From positions 956 through 22,921 of the forward strand of contig DDSG01000098.1 of NCBI GenBank assembly GCA_002343325.1: a stretch of 21,966 nt of DNA, in the 5' to 3' direction. The translations under genes were made by a program, and so were the position numbers. Below the pieces are notes generated by a model. It worked only from the letters and a program-made list of their open reading frames with translations, was not told the origin of the DNA and ran no database searches. This document shows, piece by piece, positions 15,842 through 21,966 of this stretch. The stretch's first letter is position 1. Each line of letters opens with the position of its first letter. This stretch comes from Phycisphaerales bacterium UBA2396. Its GTDB lineage: Bacteria; Planctomycetota; Phycisphaerae; Phycisphaerales; UBA1924.

Positions 15842-16651
15842 GTGGAGCAAACCCCGCCAGCCCCCTCCCCCACCACCGGCTCCCCGGCCTCATCGGGCGC
15901 CGGGAAGTACGACACGGCACCGGGCGTGATCGCGGTCCCGCGGGAGGCGATTCCCCCGCTGCCGGATGACATCTCGGCGCGTCCGGAGGCGGGTCGGCTC
16001 GATCCGCGGGGGTGGTTCGCGGAGCCGGCCAGACCGCTGGAGCTGGAAATCGGCTGCGGGAAGGGGACGTTCATCCTGGGCGAGGCGAGGGCGAGGCCCG
16101 ACACGAACTTCCTGGGCATTGAATGGGAAGGGGAGTACTTCGCGTACACGGCGGATCGGCTTCGGCGGGCGGGAGTCCGCAATGCGCGGATGTTGCTCGC
16201 CGACGCGACGGAGTTCCTCCGCTGGCGCGTGCCGAATGGGACGTTCTCGGTGATTCATCTGTACTTCTCGGATCCCTGGCCCAAGGCGAGGCACCACAAG
16301 AACCGCGTGATCCAGCATCGGTTTCTGGCCGAGGCGTGGCGGACGCTGACGCCGGGGGGCGAGCTGCGCGTGGTGACGGACCATGACGAGTTGTGGGCAT
16401 GGGACGAGGAGCGATTCGCCGTCTGGACCGACGCCGACCGGTACGCGGCGTGGCGAGCGGCGGGCTCGCCCGACCACGTGGGGCGTGTGCCGAACGAGGT
16501 GCTGCCGGGCGTGGCGTGCCCGTTCGAGCGGCACGCGTTCGCGGCGATCGAGCGGCTTGGCGAGGGTGCGGTGGTGGGCACGAACTACGAGCGCAAGAAG
16601 TGCCTGGAACGCCCGCCGCACGCCTGCACTCTGCGGAAGGTGACGCGATGA
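15842..16651 (+). CDS. trmB: tRNA (guanosine(46)-N7)-methyltransferase
   Basis: TrmB methylates N7 of G46 in the tRNA variable loop using SAM. The protein is 269 residues from a GTG start. It shows motif I LELEIGCGKGTF (66-77), EW at 94-95 of the second SAM-binding strand, the catalytic signature YFSDPWPKARHHKNR (141-155) and the C-terminal GTNYERK (substrate region). The first ~40 residues are Pro/Ala-rich and not conserved, so a later GTG at 15926 cannot be excluded. I prefer 15842 because a TACGAT -10-like hexamer lies 5 nt upstream. The stop overlaps the queC ATG by 4 bp, making trmB the first gene of a tRNA-modification operon. Confidence 0.95.
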   Translation: MEQTPPAPSPTTGSPASSGAGKYDTAPGVIAVPREAIPPLPDDISARPEAGRLDPRGWFAEPARPLELEIGCGKGTFILGEARARPDTNFLGIEWEGEYFAYTADRLRRAGVRNARMLLADATEFLRWRVPNGTFSVIHLYFSDPWPKARHHKNRVIQHRFLAEAWRTLTPGGELRVVTDHDELWAWDEERFAVWTDADRYAAWRAAGSPDHVGRVPNEVLPGVACPFERHAFAAIERLGEGAVVGTNYERKKCLERPPHACTLRKVTR

Positions 16652-17361
16652 GCGGGTTGTCGGCGGGGTCGCCCGCGGTGGTGCTGCTGTCGGGCGGGCT
16701 CGATTCGGCGACGGTGCTGGCGGTGGCACGGCGGGACGGGCACTCGTGCCATTGTCTTGCGTTTGATTACGGACAGCGGCATCGGCACGAACTGGCGTGC
16801 GCACGGCGCGTGGCGTCGGCGCAAGGGGCGGCGAGCTTTCGCGTGGTGACGCTGGGCCTGCGCGAGATCGGCGGATCGGCCCTGACGGCGGACATCGACG
16901 TGCCGAAGGACCGCAGCGACCACGATCTGTCGACGGGGATCCCGATCACCTACGTGCCGGCGAGGAATCTGACGTTTCTGGCGATCGCCTCGGGGCTTGC
17001 CGAGGTGTTGGGCGCGCGGGCGATCTACGCGGGGGTGAATGCGGTGGATTACTCGGGATATCCGGACTGTCGTCCCGAGTTCATCGCGAGCGTCGAGCGC
17101 ACGATCGCGCTGGGGACCAGAGCGGGCGTGGAGGGCGAGTCCATCGAAGTGCGCACGCCGATCATCCGGATGACCAAGCCCGAGATCATCCGACTGGGCG
17201 TCTCGCTGGGCGTGGACTATGGGCTGACGTCGAGCTGCTACGACCCGACGGAGAGCGGGCTGGCGTGCGGGCACTGCGACAGTTGCCAGATCCGCCGACG
17301 GGGGTTCGCCGAGGCGGGCGTGGCGGACCCGACGCGATACGCGGAGGATGTTCGCCGATGA
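16648..17361 (+). CDS. queC: 7-cyano-7-deazaguanine (preQ0) synthase
   Basis: QueC converts 7-carboxy-7-deazaguanine to preQ0 with ATP and ammonia, a step of queuosine synthesis. The 237-residue protein has the PP-loop ATP-binding motif SGGLDS (15-20), the FDYGQRH motif, the NAVDYSGYPDCRPEF signature, and the zinc-binding cysteines 197, 207, 210 and 213 (CGHCDSC). ATG at 16648 is chosen because it overlaps the trmB stop as ATGA and starts ten residues before the PP-loop strand; the frame extends further back only through trmB. The product of the next gene, QueE, is its direct substrate supplier. Confidence 0.97.
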   Translation: MSGLSAGSPAVVLLSGGLDSATVLAVARRDGHSCHCLAFDYGQRHRHELACARRVASAQGAASFRVVTLGLREIGGSALTADIDVPKDRSDHDLSTGIPITYVPARNLTFLAIASGLAEVLGARAIYAGVNAVDYSGYPDCRPEFIASVERTIALGTRAGVEGESIEVRTPIIRMTKPEIIRLGVSLGVDYGLTSSCYDPTESGLACGHCDSCQIRRRGFAEAGVADPTRYAEDVRR

Positions 17362-18068
17362 AGGGGTGGCTGCCCATCAGCGAGACGTTCACGTCGATCC
17401 AGGGCGAGGGGAAGCTCACGGGCGTGCCGTCGTTCTTTGTGCGCACGAGCGGGTGCAACCTGCGGTGCGGGTGGTGCGACACGCCCTACGCGAGCTGGAA
17501 TCCGGAGATCGACAAGCGGTCGATCGAGTGGCTCGTGGAGCGGGCGAAAGAGAGCGGAGTTCGGCACGCGGTGCTGACGGGCGGGGAACCGATGATCTTC
17601 GAGGATTTGGGGCCGCTGTCGCACAGGCTGCGTGAAGGCGGGTTCCATGTCACGGTCGAGACGGCGGGGACGGTGGCTCGGACGGACGTGGCGTGCGACC
17701 TGTGGTCGATCAGCCCGAAACTGGCGCACAGCACGCCTCGGAACGACCCACGCGACCCGGACGGGCGATGGGCGCAGCTCCACGAGGCGAGGCGGATCAA
17801 CCTCGACGCGCTGCGGGCGTTGGTGAGCCTCGGCCCGGATCGCCAGCTCAAGTTCGTGGTGCGCGGGCCTGGAGACCTGCCCGAGATCGAAGACCTGCTG
17901 AGTCGGCTCGACGGGTGGCGACCGGATGATGTGCTGCTCATGCCCGAAGGGACGGCTCCGCCGGTGCCAGGGTCGCTGGGGTGGCTGGTCGACGCGTGCA
18001 CGGCCCGCGGGTGGCGGCTGTGCCGGCGTCTGCACCTGGACCTCTTCGGGCATACGCGGGGGACGTGA
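17358..18068 (+). CDS. queE: 7-carboxy-7-deazaguanine synthase (radical SAM)
   Basis: QueE rearranges 6-carboxytetrahydropterin to 7-carboxy-7-deazaguanine, the step before QueC. The 236-residue protein has the QueE N-terminus ISETFTSIQGEG (7-18), the radical-SAM cluster motif Cys33-x3-Cys37-x2-Cys40 in SGCNLRCGWCDTPY, LTGGEP for SAM binding, and WSISPKL. The start overlaps the queC stop as ATGA, so trmB, queC and queE are likely translated from one mRNA. The earlier enzyme QueD and the later enzymes (QueF, Tgt, QueA) are not in the window. No terminator is seen in the 143 bp before htrA. Confidence 0.96.
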   Translation: MKGWLPISETFTSIQGEGKLTGVPSFFVRTSGCNLRCGWCDTPYASWNPEIDKRSIEWLVERAKESGVRHAVLTGGEPMIFEDLGPLSHRLREGGFHVTVETAGTVARTDVACDLWSISPKLAHSTPRNDPRDPDGRWAQLHEARRINLDALRALVSLGPDRQLKFVVRGPGDLPEIEDLLSRLDGWRPDDVLLMPEGTAPPVPGSLGWLVDACTARGWRLCRRLHLDLFGHTRGT

Positions 18069-18211
18069 GGACCACCACAACTGGTTGATTTGGCCGTCTG
18101 GTGAAACCGGGTCCTGTCAGGCACCAAACATGCGACGGGTGCGCCCGGCGAGCGCATCAGCACGAAGAGCGATGGCCGCGGGACGGAGGCGGCCCAAAGG
18201 AGTGGAACGAG

Positions 18212-19618
18212 ATGTCCAGGATCGCGGTTGGAACGGCGTTGGTTCTGGCGATGGTTGTCGGGAGCGCGTGGGGGCAGCCGGCGGAGGTCAGGCCGGCGTC
18301 GGAGACACGGACGGCGGAGGCGGACGATCTGGCGCTGGCGCGGGGGTTGTCGCGGGCGTTTCAGCGGGTGGCGCGGACGATCGAGCCTTCGGTGGTGCAC
18401 ATTGTGTCCAAGCAAAGCAGGCCTGTGCTCGAGCGGGTCGGGTGGTTCGAGGTGCGCGACACGGGTCGGCGGCAGGTGGTGGAGAACGGGATGGGGTCCG
18501 GGGTGATCGTGTCCAAGGACGGGCTGATCCTGACGAACAACCACGTGGTCGCGGACGCGGAGATGCTTGACGTTCGGCTTCGTGACGGGCGGGTGCTGCC
18601 CGGGAAGATCGTCGGGCGCGACCCGCTGACGGACATCGCGGTGGTGCGCGTGGAGTCGTCGGAGTTGTCGGCGGTTGAGTTCGGCGACAGCGACACGGTC
18701 GAGGTGGGCGAGTGGGTGGTGGCGATCGGGAGCCCGTTCGGATTTGAGAACAGCGTGACGGCGGGGATCGTGTCGGCCAAGAGCCGGAGCCGGGTCCCGC
18801 TGCGTGAGCTCGGGGAGGACGCGTACAAGGACTTCATCCAGACGGACGCGTCGATCAACCCGGGGAATTCTGGCGGGCCTTTGCTCGACCTTGACGGGCG
18901 GCTGATCGGGATCAACTCGGCGATCGCGACGCGAGCGGGCGGGAGCGAGGGGATCGGGTTTGCGATCCCCGCGAACATGGCCAAGGCCGTGATGGACTCG
19001 ATCGTGCGCAACGGGCGCGTGGTGCGCGGGTGGCTCGGCGTGTCGTTCTCCGATCTGGCGGGGGGCGAAGCAAGGTCGCTGGGGCTTGAGCCCAACTCGG
19101 GCGTGCTGGTTCGTGCGGTGGAGGAGGACAGCCCGGCGAAGCGGGCGGGGCTTCGCGCGGGAGACGTGGTGGTGAGGTATCAGAACAGGCCGATGACGCA
19201 GTTGTCGACGCTGCGGGCGGCTGTGGCGCTCACGCAGCCCGGCACGAAGGTCGAGATGCAGATCGTGCGTGAGGGCAAGCCCACGACGATCAACGCGACG
19301 ATCGGTGACTTTGAGGCGGCGCAGGGGATCGCGGAGATTCCGTCGTGGGGGATCCTGGTGCGGACGATGCCCAGGGAGGAGAGCAGGCGCGTACGGAACT
19401 TTGACGTGCGGGGCGTGGTGGTGACGCAGGTGGTGCCGGATTCCGTGGCCGCTCGGTCCGGGCTGCAGACGGGGGACATCATTGTGCTGGCGGACGGGAA
19501 GTCGGTGAGCACGAGCGAGGGGCTGCGGGATGTTGCGGGGCGGAGCAATCTTGCCCGGGGCGTGGCGCTGGGCGTGATCCGCGGGAACGAGCGAGGAACC
19601 ATCACGCTGAGGGAGTGA
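18212..19618 (+). CDS. htrA: HtrA/DegP-type serine endoprotease with two PDZ domains
   Basis: This periplasmic protease/chaperone degrades misfolded exported proteins. The 468-residue protein starts at 18212, supported by AAAGGAG nine nt upstream and a signal peptide (about 1-21, ending AWGQ). The trypsin-like domain has the triad His111 (LTNNHVVA), Asp141 (PLTDIAVV) and Ser220 (NPGNSGGPL). PDZ1 spans about 265-355 (GWLGVSF, SGVLVRAV, AGLRAGDVV) and PDZ2 about 385-465 (GVVVTQVV, SGLQTGDIIVLADG). This is the DegP/DegQ layout, and length is normal. The 143 bp upstream hold the ribosome site but no promoter I trust, so it may have its own promoter or follow queE. A strong terminator closes the unit. 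Confidence 0.95.
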   Translation: MSRIAVGTALVLAMVVGSAWGQPAEVRPASETRTAEADDLALARGLSRAFQRVARTIEPSVVHIVSKQSRPVLERVGWFEVRDTGRRQVVENGMGSGVIVSKDGLILTNNHVVADAEMLDVRLRDGRVLPGKIVGRDPLTDIAVVRVESSELSAVEFGDSDTVEVGEWVVAIGSPFGFENSVTAGIVSAKSRSRVPLRELGEDAYKDFIQTDASINPGNSGGPLLDLDGRLIGINSAIATRAGGSEGIGFAIPANMAKAVMDSIVRNGRVVRGWLGVSFSDLAGGEARSLGLEPNSGVLVRAVEEDSPAKRAGLRAGDVVVRYQNRPMTQLSTLRAAVALTQPGTKVEMQIVREGKPTTINATIGDFEAAQGIAEIPSWGILVRTMPREESRRVRNFDVRGVVVTQVVPDSVAARSGLQTGDIIVLADGKSVSTSEGLRDVAGRSNLARGVALGVIRGNERGTITLRE

Positions 19619-19642
19619 GACAGCGATTTCGCGAGAGTAGTG

Positions 19643-19674
19643 AGGAAGCCCCTGGGACGGCCCGGGGGCTTCTT
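19643..19674 (+). terminator. Intrinsic terminator after htrA
   Basis: GAAGCCCCTGGG (19645-19656) pairs with CCCGGGGGCTTC (19661-19672) around an ACGG loop with one G-U pair; flanking A/G and TT extend the stem. It lies 25 nt after the htrA stop. The trailing T residues overlap the -35 of comF. Confidence 0.8.
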
Positions 19675-19701
19675 GCATCTGGGGCTGTTCGCTGAGATAC
19701 T
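19673..19701 (+). promoter_or_regulatory. comF promoter (TTGCAT-17-GATACT), leaderless start
   Basis: TTGCAT (19673-19678) and GATACT (19696-19701) are 17 nt apart, and the GTG start follows 6 nt after the -10. Transcription should therefore begin at the start codon. The -35 shares bases with the end of the htrA terminator. Confidence 0.6.
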
Positions 19702-19707
19702 CGGGGT

Positions 19708-20685
19708 GTGAGCGGCGAGCCGATCGAGAAGCCTCGCAGTGATCCTTGGCCGCCGCGGCCGGTGGAGGGTGATGCTCCGCAACGCGAGAGCGCGTACTGG
19801 CGGATGCCGCGAGCGCTCGCGGATGACGACGGGCGACGAGCAGGGGCAGTGGCGTCGATCGATCTGCCTGTCGGCGAAAGCGCGTCGGTCCGCGAGCGGA
19901 TAAGCGCGTGGTGGGATGCGATCGAGACGGTGTGGCTTGGGCGCACGGCCGAGTCGTTCTTGGAGCGGGCAGCGGCGCAAGGATGGGCGCCCGATCCGCC
20001 GACGCTGTATTGCCCGTCGTGCGCGGAGAGTGTCGGGCCTTACGAATTGCAGCGGGATTCGGCGGGACGCGAGCGGTGCGGATCGTGCGCCGGGGCGAGA
20101 TTGCCCTGGCAACGGGCGTTGCGGCTTGGCGACTACCGCGGGCTGCTGCGGCGTGCGGTGCACGAGCTGAAGTTCACCGCGTGGCGGCGTGTGGGCGAGG
20201 AACTGGGGACGCTGATGGGGGCGATGATCGCGGTGGAATTGGACCGCGCGGGGATCGCGCGGAGCGACGCGGTGCTGGTGCCGGTGCCGACGTTCTGGGC
20301 TCGGCGTCTGGCCCGGGGGATCGACCACACGCTGACGCTGTGCCGATCGGCGTCGAAGGCGAGCGGCGTGGAGATCGCAAGGGTGCTTCGGCGGCGGGCG
20401 GGCCCGACGCAGGTGGAAGTGGCGGCCTCGTCGCGGGGGTCAAACATCCGCGGCCGGCTGCGGCTGGTGAATCCGGCACGTCTGACGGGAAAGACCCACC
20501 TTCTTGTGGTGGACGACGTCCGTACGACCGGCGCAACGATGCGTGAAGCGTGCCGGGCGCTGAAAGCGGGACTGGCAAGGCCAGAATCTACACCTTTTAT
20601 GGGTGAATTGTGGACGTGTGTGGTTGCGGTGGCGAGCGTGAGGCGTGGCCGGGAGGTGTGGGCGGAGGAAGGTCGGAGCGCGTAA
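19708..20685 (+). CDS. comF: ComF-family phosphoribosyltransferase-like protein
   Basis: ComF proteins have a phosphoribosyltransferase fold and are linked to natural DNA uptake in competent bacteria. The 325-residue protein has a zinc-ribbon pair Cys102/Cys105 (CPSC) and Cys124/Cys127 (CGSC). The family segments VHELKFTAWR (151-160) and VPVPTFWARRLARGID (191-206) follow, then the PRPP-binding loop VVDDVRTTGAT (267-277). ComF proteins usually begin close to the zinc ribbon; here ~100 residues precede it, the first 60 Pro/charged and unlike the family. An internal ATG at 19804 would shorten this. I prefer GTG 19708 because a -10 element lies 6 nt before it. No other competence gene is nearby. 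It lies between htrA and the rRNA operon. Confidence 0.88.
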   Translation: MSGEPIEKPRSDPWPPRPVEGDAPQRESAYWRMPRALADDDGRRAGAVASIDLPVGESASVRERISAWWDAIETVWLGRTAESFLERAAAQGWAPDPPTLYCPSCAESVGPYELQRDSAGRERCGSCAGARLPWQRALRLGDYRGLLRRAVHELKFTAWRRVGEELGTLMGAMIAVELDRAGIARSDAVLVPVPTFWARRLARGIDHTLTLCRSASKASGVEIARVLRRRAGPTQVEVAASSRGSNIRGRLRLVNPARLTGKTHLLVVDDVRTTGATMREACRALKAGLARPESTPFMGELWTCVVAVASVRRGREVWAEEGRSA

Positions 20686-20741
20686 GGTGTGGAGAGGAAG
20701 GGGGATGGAGAGGAAATCGATTTTTCATGGGATGAAGGAGC

Positions 20742-20769
20742 TTGACGCGGCGAGGGTGCGAGCTATTCT
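20742..20769 (+). promoter_or_regulatory. rRNA operon promoter (TTGACG-16-TATTCT)
   Basis: Near-consensus -35 TTGACG (20742-20747) and -10 TATTCT (20764-20769) are 16 nt apart, preceded by an AT-rich stretch (about 20714-20729, with TTTTT) that could act as an UP element. The start of transcription would be near 20776, about 430 nt before 16S. Confidence 0.8.
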
Positions 20770-20775
20770 TCCTTC

Positions 20776-21206
20776 CCGCCGATGAGGCAGCGGACAAACG
20801 ACCGCAAGGGTCGTGAAGCCGCACCGTCTTTGAAAAGTGAGCAGTTGGGACACGCACGAGAGTGTGCAGCGTCGACAGGCTTGGTCGCCAATGCCCGCAA
20901 GGGAGTATCGGCCAGGTCGCTCTGACCAGAGCAGTCGAATGCTGACAGATCCCCGGACGCCTTTGGGCGATCCGGTTGGTCCGGCGACAATCACAGCGTC
21001 GCCGCACTTGAAGTTCGTGTTGGAACGCACATCCTCCCCCCCGGAGGGTGTGTGAGAGAATTTCAAGCCACATCATTGATTGCCATCAATGATACCGGCG
21101 GCCGGGAAACCGGTCGTCGGAGACCGCCTCATCACAAGCGTGATGAGGTAACATGGTCTACTCGGTTGAATACTGCCGGAGGGCAACCTTCGGAGAACCG
21201 GAATTC
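20776..21206 (+). other. Pre-16S leader with several strong hairpins
   Basis: This 431-nt transcribed stretch holds no gene. It contains stem-loops at 21027-21053 (11 bp with G-U pairs, C-rich loop), 21072-21093 (perfect 9 bp, TGCC loop), 21099-21116 (7 bp, GAAA tetraloop), 21127-21148 (perfect 9 bp, AAGC loop) and 21176-21193 (7 bp, GCAA tetraloop). The fourth is embraced by an outer AGACC/GGTCT pairing (21121-21125 with 21155-21159). A GCTCT-GACC-AGAGC hairpin is further upstream. These probably guide rRNA folding, RNase processing and antitermination. The matching 3' strand of the processing stalk would lie beyond the window. Confidence 0.7.
20826..20836 (+). promoter_or_regulatory. boxA-like antitermination element
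   Basis: GTCTTTGAAAA lies about 50 nt after the predicted transcription start and resembles the NusB/S10-binding boxA of rRNA leaders (CTCTTT-type core). Position and sequence both fit, but only one copy and no clear boxB is seen. Confidence 0.5.

Positions 21207-21966
<760 letters not shown>

Noticed and set aside
17486..19678. 730-codon minus-strand open frame opposite queE and htrA
   Set aside because: Spans two well-identified genes and the intergenic region, Arg/Pro/His-rich, no recognisable domain.

Overview
The window is high-GC bacterial DNA that most likely comes from a planctomycete of the class Phycisphaerae. Two things point there. The 16S rRNA gene entering at the right edge has planctomycete-type deviations: U at E. 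coli position 353 inside the EUB338 site, and a U in the 515F site. Two predicted secreted proteins end in the short Asp/Phe-rich, calcium-loop-like tail (C-P-x-D-F-x-x-D-G ... D-F-F-D-F-D ... A-F-E-x-G-C) that is common in this group. The assignment is from pattern recognition, not a database search.

Layout, left to right. A truncated proline catabolism gene (putA, minus) is divergent from ribF (FAD synthesis). ribF converges by a 12-bp overlap on a heme oxygenase gene (minus). The heme oxygenase is divergent from nrnA (DHH phosphoesterase), which is translationally coupled to a small DNA-methylase-like gene. Next, on the minus strand, come a secreted protein with the dockerin-like tail, an M61 aminopeptidase with a PDZ domain, and the flagellar switch gene fliM. 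On the plus strand follow a full-length dsbD, a tRNA-Gly(GCC) with its own promoter and terminator, and a large secreted C-type-lectin-like/beta-helix protein with the same tail. On the minus strand are prkA and, upstream of it, an unrecognised gene for a putative zinc-ribbon, two-TM protein. On the plus strand, trmB-queC-queE form a tightly overlapping tRNA-modification operon, followed by an HtrA/DegP protease and a ComF-type phosphoribosyltransferase. The last 1.3 kb hold a strong rRNA promoter, a ~430-nt leader with a boxA-like element and several perfect hairpins, and the first 760 nt of 16S rRNA.

The genes are mainly housekeeping or envelope functions, and no single dedicated accessory system stands out. 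I see no transposase, integrase, CRISPR array, toxin-antitoxin pair or defence cluster. There are functional themes: envelope protein quality and redox (dsbD, htrA, M61 peptidase, two tagged secreted proteins), tRNA modification (trmB, queC, queE), and small-molecule metabolism (putA, ribF, heme oxygenase, nrnA).

The most notable structural signal is in start-site architecture. Genes without a Shine-Dalgarno sequence and without an upstream coupled gene (ribF, nrnA, the M61 peptidase, dsbD, trmB, comF, perhaps putA) carry a TANNNT-like -10 hexamer 5-8 nt before the start codon, as expected for leaderless mRNAs. The genes for the secreted tagged proteins, heme oxygenase, prkA and htrA instead have clear GGAG-type sites. 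Other points worth a look are a palindromic operator candidate before the heme oxygenase, a terminator hairpin encoded inside the methylase C-terminus, and two compensatory base-pair changes in the 16S 530-loop region.
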